A stretch of DNA of 5,565 nt. It comes from Actinomycetota bacterium. Its GTDB lineage: Bacteria; Actinomycetota; Thermoleophilia; Gaiellales; Gaiellaceae. Below the pieces are notes generated by a model. It made no database searches, was not told where the DNA came from, and worked only from the letters and a program-made list of their open reading frames with translations. A program made the position numbers and the translations under genes. The stretch is taken from positions 1 to 5,565 of the forward strand of contig JACCTK010000398.1 of NCBI GenBank assembly GCA_013812465.1, in the 5' to 3' direction. This document shows positions 1 to 4,738 of the stretch, piece by piece (within the stretch, counting starts at the first letter, position 1; each line of letters opens with the position of its first letter).

Positions 1-17
1 GGGCCGGAGTCCGGCCC
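1..17. repeat. Perfect 17-bp palindrome abutting a start codon
   Basis: The first 17 bases form a perfect inverted repeat, GGGCCGGA-G-TCCGGCCC (8-bp arms, one central base), ending directly before the ATG at 18. No T-rich tract follows, so it is not a typical intrinsic terminator, although it could belong to an upstream gene outside the window. The GGAG at 6-9 lies 8 nt before the ATG and would be the only candidate ribosome-binding site, so an RNA hairpin here would bury it. It could also be a protein-binding operator. The palindrome is certain; the role is unknown. Confidence 0.6.
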
Positions 18-311
18 ATGACTGCTCGCACCTGTCCCGATTGGCCCGAGCTCATGGAGCTCGATCCCGACCTCCAGTTCAAGCACTACATGGTCTCCGA
101 GGTCGGGCTCCCATCGGAGGCTCTCACGCGCATCTCGCACGTCTCTCTCAGCGAGATCGAGATCTGCTGTGACGTCGAGCATCACGTCTTCAACCCGGCC
201 CACACCGATCCCCAGGTGTGCAAGGCGTTGCACGAGACACATTGGTTCGACGTGCACGAGTGGGCGACGTCCGGCCCGGGCGCGGACAGCACGTCCTCGA
301 ACGCGGCCTGA
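18..311 (+). CDS. Small Cys/His-rich hypothetical protein (97 aa)
   Basis: A 97-residue acidic protein with no signal peptide or membrane segment, so probably cytosolic. I do not recognise a named family, though the style resembles short conserved hypothetical proteins of Actinomycetota. Residues 50-80 hold C50, C51, H55, H56, H62, C68, H72, H75 and H80 together with several Asp residues, a density that could fit metal binding, but no standard spaced motif such as CxxC is present. The C-terminal 15 residues are Ser/Ala/Gly-rich and probably disordered. The ATG at 18 has a GGAG 8 nt upstream, but the frame is open to the window edge, so a start further upstream cannot be excluded; M13 is another candidate. 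It is separated by 97 nt from cofC and probably not part of that operon. Codon use looks like that of the neighbours, supporting a real gene. Confidence 0.7.
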   Translation: MTARTCPDWPELMELDPDLQFKHYMVSEVGLPSEALTRISHVSLSEIEICCDVEHHVFNPAHTDPQVCKALHETHWFDVHEWATSGPGADSTSSNAA

Positions 312-362
312 TCCAAACCACCAGGTCCGCTGTGGAAGGATCGGCGCACTCTTTCCATGCTC

Positions 363-379
363 ACAGTGCCAGGCACTGT
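363..379. promoter_or_regulatory. Perfect 17-bp palindrome upstream of cofC (candidate operator)
   Basis: ACAGTGCC-A-GGCACTGT is a perfect 8+1+8 inverted repeat in the 312-408 gap. It lies about 30-46 nt upstream of the inferred cofC start of transcription and covers where a -35 element would sit, a good place for a dimeric repressor. Flanking bases can pair too: GGCG at 343-346 with CGCC at 386-389, and CTCTT at 349-353 with AAGAG at 381-385, so a larger imperfect RNA fold is possible. No T tract follows, which argues against a simple terminator for the upstream gene. It could instead be a copy of a dispersed genomic repeat. Symmetry is certain; function is inferred from position. Confidence 0.5.
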
Positions 380-395
380 TAAGAGCGCCGCTGAC

Positions 396-401
396 TACGC
401 T
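396..401 (+). promoter_or_regulatory. Candidate -10 element for the F420 operon
   Basis: TACGCT matches the actinobacterial TANNNT -10 pattern and ends 7 nt before the GTG at 409. That spacing would put the transcription start on the G of the start codon, giving a leaderless message, which fits the lack of a well-placed Shine-Dalgarno sequence. No convincing -35 hexamer is visible; the expected place is occupied by the palindrome at 363-379. The same arrangement recurs at 3225-3230 and 4357-4362. Confidence 0.45.
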
Positions 402-408
402 TGCGCGT

Positions 409-951
409 GTGCCGACGATCGTGATCCCGTATCGCGGTGACGCGAAGCAGAGGCTCCCAGCATCGATCCGCGCCGCTGTCGCGGTCGCGATGCTCGGAGA
501 CGTCGTCTCTGCGGCGCTCGAAGTCGGGAGAGTCCTTGTCGTCACCGACGATCCGGACCTTGTCCCGCCCGCCGTCGAAGTCGTGCCCGACCCCCTGGAA
601 GGTCTTGGCGCGGCTGTGGCCGCGGGGTTGGCTCGCGTCGAAGGCCATGCGCTGGTAGTCAACGCCGACCTCCCTTGCGCCACGCCGGCTGCGATCGCGA
701 GGCTCGCTGCAGCCGGACTCGCGCTCGTCGAGGCCGAGGACGGGACCACGAACGCCCTGTCGCTTCCAGACCCGTCTGCCTTCTCGCCGTTGTACGGCCC
801 CGGGAGCGCGGCCCGGTTCCGTGCCCACGCGCCGTTCGCGACCCTGACGAGTCCGGAGCTCGAGGCGGACGTCGATACGGAAGACGATCTCGAGCGCTAC
901 GCGCTGCTCTTCGGCCCTCGTACGCGCTCGCTCCTCGCCGTCCCGGCGTGA
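409..951 (+). CDS. cofC: 2-phospholactate/PEP guanylyltransferase (CofC/FbiD)
   Basis: CofC/FbiD transfers GMP from GTP to a phosphorylated C3 acid (2-phospho-L-lactate in archaea, phosphoenolpyruvate in mycobacteria), making the unstable activated donor used by CofD in coenzyme F420 synthesis. The 180-residue product has the MobA-like nucleotidyltransferase layout: an N-terminal IPYRG strand with K13/R15 in the nucleotide loop, NADLP at 85-89 for metal and nucleotide binding, DGTTNAL at 111-117, YGPGS at 129-133, and the DVDTEDDL signature at 154-161 near the end. It is somewhat shorter than the roughly 200-220 residues usual in the family. GTG 409 is chosen because it immediately precedes the conserved first strand and sits 7 nt after a -10 hexamer; the longer open frame from 169 would add unrelated residues and overlap the upstream gene. 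The stop overlaps the cofD start by 4 bp. Sequence alone does not tell which C3 acid is used. Confidence 0.9.
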   Translation: MPTIVIPYRGDAKQRLPASIRAAVAVAMLGDVVSAALEVGRVLVVTDDPDLVPPAVEVVPDPLEGLGAAVAAGLARVEGHALVVNADLPCATPAAIARLAAAGLALVEAEDGTTNALSLPDPSAFSPLYGPGSAARFRAHAPFATLTSPELEADVDTEDDLERYALLFGPRTRSLLAVPA

Positions 952-1862
952 AGGTCGTTCTCCTGTCGGGCGGCGGCGGGGGCGCCCGCTTCGCCCGCGG
1001 CCTCGCCGACGTGCTCCCCGCGGATGAGCTCACGATCGTGGGAAACGTCGGTGACGACCTCGAGATCCTCGGATTGAGCGTCTCGCCGGATCTCGACAGC
1101 CTCCTCTACACGCTTGCCGGCGTCCTCGACGACGAGCGTGGCTGGGGCCGGACTGGAGAGACGTGGAACGCTCTCGCGTCCGCGGCGAGCTGGGGAGGCG
1201 AGGACTGGTTTCGGCTCGGCGATCTCGATATCGGGCTCCACCTCGTCCGCACCGAGCTGCTGCGAGCGGGTGTGCCGCTATCCCACGTGACTGCCCAGCT
1301 CATCGAGAAGGCAGGTCTCGACACGCGCATCCTCCCGGCCACGGATGATCGGCTGCGAACTCACGTCCACATGTCTGCGGGCGAGTTTCCGTTCCAGGAG
1401 TGGTTCGTCGGGCGCGCGCACGAGGACGACGTGGACGCGGTTCGCTACGAGGGCGCTGGCGACGCGAGACCCGCGCCTGGCGTTGTCGAAGCCCTCGCGG
1501 GCGCGGAGGCGATTCTCATCGCGCCCAGCAACCCGTATCTCTCGATCGGCCCGATTCTCGCTGTGAACGAGATTCGCAGCGCGCTCGAGTCGCGCCACGC
1601 CCGCTGTGTCGCGGTGAGCCCGATCGTGGGAGGGAAGGCCGTCTCGGGCCCGCTCGGCCGTATGCTCTCGCGCATGGCGGGGGGTGCCACACCGGCCCAT
1701 GTAACAGACTGTTACTTGGGTTTGATCGACGTGCTGCTGATCGACGAGACCGACGCTCCGGCCCAAGCGGAGGTCGAGCTGGTCGCCACCCAGACGTTGA
1801 TGTCCGACCGCGATGCCGCACGTCGGCTCGCCGAAGAGGTTCTGGAAGTCGCGTGCGGATAG
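948..1862 (+). CDS. cofD: 2-phospho-L-lactate transferase (CofD/FbiA)
   Basis: CofD/FbiA moves the phospho-C3 moiety from the GDP-linked donor made by CofC onto the deazaflavin FO, giving F420-0 (or dehydro-F420-0 when PEP is the precursor). The 304-residue length is normal for the family. Recognisable parts in order: glycine-rich SGGGGGARF at 7-15, GNVGDD at 32-37, PDLDSLLYTL at 47-56, the GWG...TW and WFRLGDLDIGLH segments, PSNPYLSIGPIL from 193, and VSPIVGGKAVSGP at 223-235. The start is the GTG within GTGA, which shares 4 bp with the cofC stop and directly precedes the first beta strand; no clear Shine-Dalgarno sequence is seen, so translational coupling is likely. The frame is open far upstream (to 675) but that part is a shadow of cofC. 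The gene overlaps npdG by 10 bp. A 15-bp palindrome built from codons unusually A/T-rich for this gene lies at 1701-1715. Confidence 0.95.
   Translation: MKVVLLSGGGGGARFARGLADVLPADELTIVGNVGDDLEILGLSVSPDLDSLLYTLAGVLDDERGWGRTGETWNALASAASWGGEDWFRLGDLDIGLHLVRTELLRAGVPLSHVTAQLIEKAGLDTRILPATDDRLRTHVHMSAGEFPFQEWFVGRAHEDDVDAVRYEGAGDARPAPGVVEALAGAEAILIAPSNPYLSIGPILAVNEIRSALESRHARCVAVSPIVGGKAVSGPLGRMLSRMAGGATPAHVTDCYLGLIDVLLIDETDAPAQAEVELVATQTLMSDRDAARRLAEEVLEVACG
1701..1715. repeat. Perfect 15-bp palindrome inside cofD
   Basis: GTAACAG-A-CTGTTAC is a perfect 7+1+7 inverted repeat that extends to a 21-bp near-palindrome (1698-1718) with one mismatched pair. It encodes part of the VTDCYLG stretch of CofD through GTA, ACA, TGT, TAC and TTG, codons that are A/T-richer than most of the gene. 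It might be a protein-binding site or a hairpin in the mRNA, or chance; no function can be assigned. Confidence 0.45.
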
Positions 1863-2473
1863 CGATCGTCGGCGGCACGGGACCGTTCGGATCCGCGCTT
1901 GCCACACGCCTGCGGGAAGCCGACCACGATGTCGTGCTCGGGTCCAGGGACGCAAGCCGCGCCGCCTCGACTGCGGCCGAGCTCGGAGTCGAGGGCGCGA
2001 CGAACGAGATAGCCGTCCACGCGGCTGATCTCGTCGTTCTCGCAACGAAAGCGGGCGCCGCCCTCGAAACCGCGCGAGAGCTTCGGGACGCGATCGGCTC
2101 GACACCGGTGCTCTCCGTCGCCTCCGAGCTCCGCTTTGCGCCTTCCGGCGCTCTTCCCACACTCGATGCGGCGTCCCTCGCGGAGCGGCTTCAGGCGGAG
2201 CTCGCCTGCCCGGTCCTCGCCGGCCTCCACTCCTTGGCAGCCTCCACCCTCGGCGCCGCCGAGCCTCCGGACGAGGACGCCTTCGTCTGTGGAGACGACC
2301 TCGAGGCGAAGAACCTCGTGCTCGGGGTAGCCGACGGCCTGACCTCGGGCCGAGCGCTCGACGCCGGCCCGCTCGCCAGCGCCCGGGCGCTCGAGGGCAT
2401 GACCGCGGTCATCGTGAATCTGAACAAGCGCTACCGCGGACATGCCGGGATTCGCGTCACCGGACTTTCGTGA
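1853..2473 (+). CDS. npdG: F420-dependent NADP oxidoreductase (NpdG/Fno)
   Basis: NpdG (Fno) transfers hydride between reduced F420 and NADP+, in either direction, tying the F420 pool to cellular NADP(H). The 206-residue protein is close to family length (about 210-225). It opens with a Rossmann strand and the GGTGPFG dinucleotide loop at 7-13, followed by LGSRD at 29-33, where S31 and R32 match the residues expected to hold the 2'-phosphate of NADP. LVVLATKAG lies in the middle, and the C-terminal LASARALEGMTAVIVNLN segment and HAGIRVTG tail are typical of Fno rather than of general proC-like reductases. The GTG start lies 10 bp inside cofD, with GGAAG 4 nt upstream as a weak ribosome-binding site, and the stop overlaps cofE by 4 bp (GTGA). 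Its place inside the biosynthetic operon supports the F420-linked assignment over a generic NADPH reductase. Confidence 0.9.
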   Translation: MRIAIVGGTGPFGSALATRLREADHDVVLGSRDASRAASTAAELGVEGATNEIAVHAADLVVLATKAGAALETARELRDAIGSTPVLSVASELRFAPSGALPTLDAASLAERLQAELACPVLAGLHSLAASTLGAAEPPDEDAFVCGDDLEAKNLVLGVADGLTSGRALDAGPLASARALEGMTAVIVNLNKRYRGHAGIRVTGLS

Positions 2474-2488
2474 GAGAGATTCGCGTCA
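2449..2488. repeat. 11-bp direct repeat across the npdG-cofE junction
   Basis: GATTCGCGTCA occurs at 2449-2459 and again at 2478-2488, 29 bp apart, flanking the GTGA junction. The first copy encodes IRV near the end of NpdG and the second encodes IRV at the start of CofE, in the two genes' own frames. It may be a trace of how the junction arose, or chance reuse of the same codons. Confidence 0.4.
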
Positions 2489-3213
2489 TCCCGCTGTGCG
2501 GGATCCCAGAGCTCGAAGAGGAGGACGACCTGGGCGCGCTCCTCGTCGAGTCCGCCGAGCGCGCGGCAAGCCTAGAGAACGGCGACATCGTTGTCGTCGC
2601 CCAGAAAGCAGTCTCGAAGATCGAGGGCCGCGTCCTGCATCTCGACCAGGTCCAGCCTTCGGACCGAGCGCGCGAGCTCGCCGGAGACGAAGACGCGCGC
2701 CGCATCGAGGCGATCCTCCAGGAGAGCCGTCGGATCGTCCGCATGAGACCGCCGACGCTGATCATCGCCGAGACGCCTCACGGGTTCGTCTGCGCCTCGG
2801 CGGGCGTCGACCGATCGAACGCGAAGGGGCCAAGCACGCTGATCCTGCTTCCACTCGATCCGGATGCGTCGGCTCGTATTCTTCGAGACCGCATCTGGGA
2901 GCTCTCGGGCGTCGACGTGGGCGTCATCGTCAGCGACTCCTTCGGGCGTCCCTTTCGGCGAGGAACGACCGACGTCGCTCTGGGAGTGGCCGGAGTCAGC
3001 CCGCTCCTCGATCTCGCGGGAACACGAGACTCGATCGGATACGAGCTGCACGCGACCGAGATCGCAGTGGCCGACGAGATCGCCGGCGCGGCCGAGCTCG
3101 TCATGGGGAAGACCGACGGCGTTCCCGCGGCGATCGTGCGCGGCCTCGACCTACGCGGTGACGGCAGCGGGCAGGATCTGCTCATGCCCAGCGAGCGTGA
3201 TCTCTTCCGCTAG
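2470..3213 (+). CDS. cofE: Coenzyme F420-0:L-glutamate ligase (CofE), stand-alone
   Basis: CofE adds L-glutamates to F420-0 using GTP, the first by the alpha-amine and the next through gamma-linkages, giving F420 with a polyglutamate tail. The 247-residue protein covers the whole ligase domain: IPLCGIPE at 7-14, GDIVVVAQKAVSKIEGR from 38, an HGFVCASAGVDRSN segment ending around residue 117 (D114), the conserved SDSFGRPFRRG at 155-165, and the GYELHATEIAVADEIAGAAELVMGK region near the end. It stops at DLFR, where mycobacterial FbiB (about 448 residues) continues into an FMN-binding nitroreductase-like domain; that domain is absent here and nothing downstream supplies it. The GTG start shares GTGA with the npdG stop and immediately precedes the family's first strand. 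It is the last gene of the overlapping operon; 24 nt separate it from the next start. I see no terminator after it, so read-through into the aldolase gene is possible. Confidence 0.93.
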   Translation: MREIRVIPLCGIPELEEEDDLGALLVESAERAASLENGDIVVVAQKAVSKIEGRVLHLDQVQPSDRARELAGDEDARRIEAILQESRRIVRMRPPTLIIAETPHGFVCASAGVDRSNAKGPSTLILLPLDPDASARILRDRIWELSGVDVGVIVSDSFGRPFRRGTTDVALGVAGVSPLLDLAGTRDSIGYELHATEIAVADEIAGAAELVMGKTDGVPAAIVRGLDLRGDGSGQDLLMPSERDLFR

Positions 3214-3224
3214 CCGTCAATCAC

Positions 3225-3230
3225 TAGACT
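3225..3230 (+). promoter_or_regulatory. Candidate -10 element for the aldolase gene
   Basis: TAGACT fits TANNNT and ends 7 nt before the GTG at 3238, the same spacing as in front of cofC. No Shine-Dalgarno sequence lies between cofE and the GTG, so a leaderless transcript is plausible. No good -35 is seen; the expected place falls inside the end of cofE. Confidence 0.45.
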
Positions 3231-3237
3231 CGACACC

Positions 3238-4293
3238 GTGCGCAGGTACGCGATCTGGGGAACCTCGACTTCCCCGGCCCACGAGGAATGGGTCTCCACG
3301 ATCGGCAAGCAGTTCGAGGAGGACGACTTCGTCCAGGTCGATGACGTCGCCGACGCGGACTTCGTCCTCAACATGTTCGATCCGGCCGACCCGAAGGCAT
3401 TCAGACGCGCCTCGCGCGGAACCTACTCGGCCGCGTTCTATGAGCTCTCCGAGGCGCCCGAGGACGCCCTCAAGGAGAGCTACCCGATGCTCGTCCGCAC
3501 GCTTTCGAATGTCGTTCTCCTCCGCGTCCCGGACAAAGGCGTCTGGTTCACGACGATGGAGCGCGGCACGTATCACGTGGCGGACGACCCGGCGGAGATC
3601 TACGAGCGCCTCGAGCCACTCGCGACCTCGCGGCTCGTCATCGACAACGAATGGATCCCCGATCTCGAGCCGGAGCTCTGGGATGGGGACGAGATCACCG
3701 CCGACATCGAGTCCGCCGGACGCCGGCTGGACGAGCTCGACCTTCTGCCCTCGCCCTTCCCGGTGGAGGAGTACCTCTCCGGTCGCGACCTCCGCCACGT
3801 CATGCGCCTCTATTCGGTGGGCGGGCTCTCGTACGGGAATCTGTCTGCCAGAAAGGACGAGACGCGCTTCTGGATGAGCGCTTCCGGCGTCGACAAGTCG
3901 AAGCTCGAGGACGTCGGCCGCGACATCCTGATGGTCAAGGACTTCGACGACGAACGCGGGATGATCGTGCTGAGCGTCCCGCCGGGCATCGACCCCAAGC
4001 GCGTATCGGTGGATGCGATCGAGCACTGGATGATCTATCAGGCGCACCCCGAGGTCAGCGCGATCCTGCATGTGCACGCCTGGATGGAGGGCATTCCAGC
4101 GACGGATGTGAACTATCCGTGCGGCACGCTGGAGCTCGCCGTAGCCGTGGCCGATCTCGTCGCGCTCGAGCCGGATCCCGCCCATGCCGTGATCGGCCTA
4201 CGAAACCACGGGCTCACGTGCACGGGCGACAGCCTCTCGGAGATTCTCGACCGCGTCGCGCCCAAGGTTCTCCGGCAAGTCCCGATGACATAG
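3238..4293 (+). CDS. Class II aldolase/adducin-family protein with novel N-terminal domain
   Basis: The 351-residue product has two parts. Residues about 178-345 form a class II (zinc) aldolase/adducin domain: GNLSAR at 200-205 (phosphate-loop type), ASGVDKSKLEDVG, IYQAHPEVSAILHVHA with H278 and H280, and RNHG with H324. These three His match the zinc ligands of fuculose-1-phosphate aldolase. The usual catalytic Glu position appears to carry D259 (aligned by hand; E262 is nearby), so activity might be aldolase, decarboxylase or epimerase-like; the substrate cannot be named. Residues 1-170 are acidic, alpha/beta in look, and match no family I recognise; it has strands such as RRYAIWGTS and ADFVLNMF and a segment DPADPKAFRRASRGTY. 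No signal peptide or membrane segment. GTG 3238 is chosen because it follows the -10 hexamer by 7 nt and gives the full N-terminal strand. It lies 24 nt after cofE, hinting at a link to F420 metabolism or to lactaldehyde/lactate supply, which is unproven. Confidence 0.88.
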   Translation: MRRYAIWGTSTSPAHEEWVSTIGKQFEEDDFVQVDDVADADFVLNMFDPADPKAFRRASRGTYSAAFYELSEAPEDALKESYPMLVRTLSNVVLLRVPDKGVWFTTMERGTYHVADDPAEIYERLEPLATSRLVIDNEWIPDLEPELWDGDEITADIESAGRRLDELDLLPSPFPVEEYLSGRDLRHVMRLYSVGGLSYGNLSARKDETRFWMSASGVDKSKLEDVGRDILMVKDFDDERGMIVLSVPPGIDPKRVSVDAIEHWMIYQAHPEVSAILHVHAWMEGIPATDVNYPCGTLELAVAVADLVALEPDPAHAVIGLRNHGLTCTGDSLSEILDRVAPKVLRQVPMT

Positions 4294-4305
4294 CGCCCGC
4301 CCGAA

Positions 4306-4326
4306 TACATCTCCGGTTACATCTCC
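4306..4326. promoter_or_regulatory. Tandem 9-bp direct repeats (candidate regulator sites)
   Basis: TACATCTCC occurs at 4306-4314 and 4318-4326, a 12-bp period, in the gap before the LuxR gene. Relative to a transcription start at 4370 the copies lie at about -64 to -44, a usual place for activator binding. They are A/T-richer than the surroundings. Candidate ligands include the LuxR-type protein itself, but nothing in the window shows this. Confidence 0.4.
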
Positions 4327-4356
4327 TGACGAATGGCCCTCCCTCGAACGGGGGAG

Positions 4357-4362
4357 TAGCGT
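4357..4362 (+). promoter_or_regulatory. Candidate -10 element for the LuxR-type gene, with nearby inverted repeat
   Basis: TAGCGT fits TANNNT and ends 7 nt before the ATG at 4370, giving a third instance of the leaderless layout. Directly upstream, CTCCC (4339-4343) and GGGAG (4352-4356) form a 5-bp inverted repeat with an 8-nt spacer that could be an operator. The GGGGGAG run ends 13 nt before the ATG, rather far for a ribosome-binding site. No -35 consensus is evident. Confidence 0.45.
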
Positions 4363-4369
4363 CACGGCC

Positions 4370-4642
4370 ATGATGGAGCTGGCCATACGCAGGGACCAGG
4401 CGCCGATCACCGAGCGCCAGCGCGAAGTCGTGATGTTGCTCGCGGCCGGCTGCTCCAACGAGGAGGTCAGTGAGCGTCTCGGAATCTCCCCCAGAACGGC
4501 GAAGGCGCACTGCGACGTGCTGCGACAGAAGCTCGGCGTGAGGCGCAGGCGCCAGATCCCGATCGCCTACCGACTCCTGACGGGTGAGGATCCGTTGTCC
4601 GCCGAGCACCAATGGGCGCTGGCAGCGAGATCCCGCCGCTGA
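4370..4642 (+). CDS. Single-domain LuxR/GerE-type DNA-binding protein
   Basis: A 90-residue protein that is almost entirely a LuxR-type helix-turn-helix. ITERQREVVMLLAAG (13-27) is the first helix pair, SNEEVSERLGIS (29-40) the scaffold helix and turn, and PRTAKAHCDVLRQKLGV (41-57) the recognition and dimerisation helices. A basic RRRR (58-61) and a short IPIAYRLL helix follow. It lacks a receiver, ligand-binding or ATPase domain, as in small GerE-like regulators, so it should bind DNA as a dimer without an obvious built-in sensor; an input could come from a partner protein or from its own level. Two ATG codons stand in tandem (4370 and 4373); the first fits the -10 spacing. The gene ends in the stem of a strong terminator, so it is probably monocistronic and autonomously regulated. 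The next gene encodes a MalT-like ATPase, a family in which such HTHs are normally fused, so a functional pairing is possible. The regulated targets are unknown. Confidence 0.88.
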   Translation: MMELAIRRDQAPITERQREVVMLLAAGCSNEEVSERLGISPRTAKAHCDVLRQKLGVRRRRQIPIAYRLLTGEDPLSAEHQWALAARSRR

Positions 4643-4694
4643 CTGGGCGCCCCGGCCGCGACGACTCCCGCCGTCGCGGGCGCCCAGTCTTATT
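4641..4694 (+). terminator. Intrinsic terminator after the LuxR-type gene
   Basis: A 12-bp perfect stem (4641-4652 with 4678-4689, GACTGGGCGCCC / GGGCGCCCAGTC) continues as a further 6-bp stem (GCGACG 4658-4663 with CGTCGC 4672-4677) after a 5-nt bulge on the left side, with an 8-nt loop. It is followed by the T-rich TCTTATT (4688-4694). The stem begins on the last two bases of the LuxR stop codon. This is the clearest terminator in the window and separates the regulator from the ATPase gene. Confidence 0.82.
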
Positions 4695-4705
4695 CGAAAC
4701 GATGT

Positions 4706-4729
4706 TAGGGTCGGACAGGGGATCAGGGA
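4706..4729 (+). promoter_or_regulatory. Candidate promoter and ribosome-binding site for the ATPase gene
   Basis: TAGGGT at 4706-4711 fits TANNNT and would start a transcript near 4718-4719 with a leader of about 20 nt. AGGGA at 4725-4729, 9 nt before the ATG at 4739, is a reasonable ribosome-binding site; AGGGGA at 4717-4722 is a less well-spaced alternative. Unlike the three genes above, this one therefore seems to have a conventional leader. No -35 is recognised. Confidence 0.35.
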
Positions 4730-4738
4730 CTTCGGGCT

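Noticed and set aside
149..169. Inverted repeat CAGC-AGATC around GAGATCTGCTG in the first gene
   Set aside because: It is imperfect, with a bulged base, short, and inside coding sequence; similar pairs are expected by chance in this sequence.
169..408. Upstream extension of cofC to an ATG at 169
   Set aside because: The added residues overlap the small upstream gene in another frame and look unlike CofC; the family's first strand begins right after the GTG at 409.
675..947. Upstream extension of cofD to an ATG at 675
   Set aside because: This part is an Arg-rich shadow of cofC; the CofD glycine-rich loop lies just after the GTG at 948.
1278..2443. Several long - strand frames opposite cofD and npdG
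   Set aside because: All are opposite genes with complete family motifs, and their translations are low-complexity Arg/Ser/Ala-rich.
3217..4185. 322-codon open frame on the - strand opposite the aldolase gene
   Set aside because: It mirrors the codon periodicity of the + strand gene, whose product has clear class II aldolase motifs; the translated protein has no recognisable domain and is a typical high-GC shadow.
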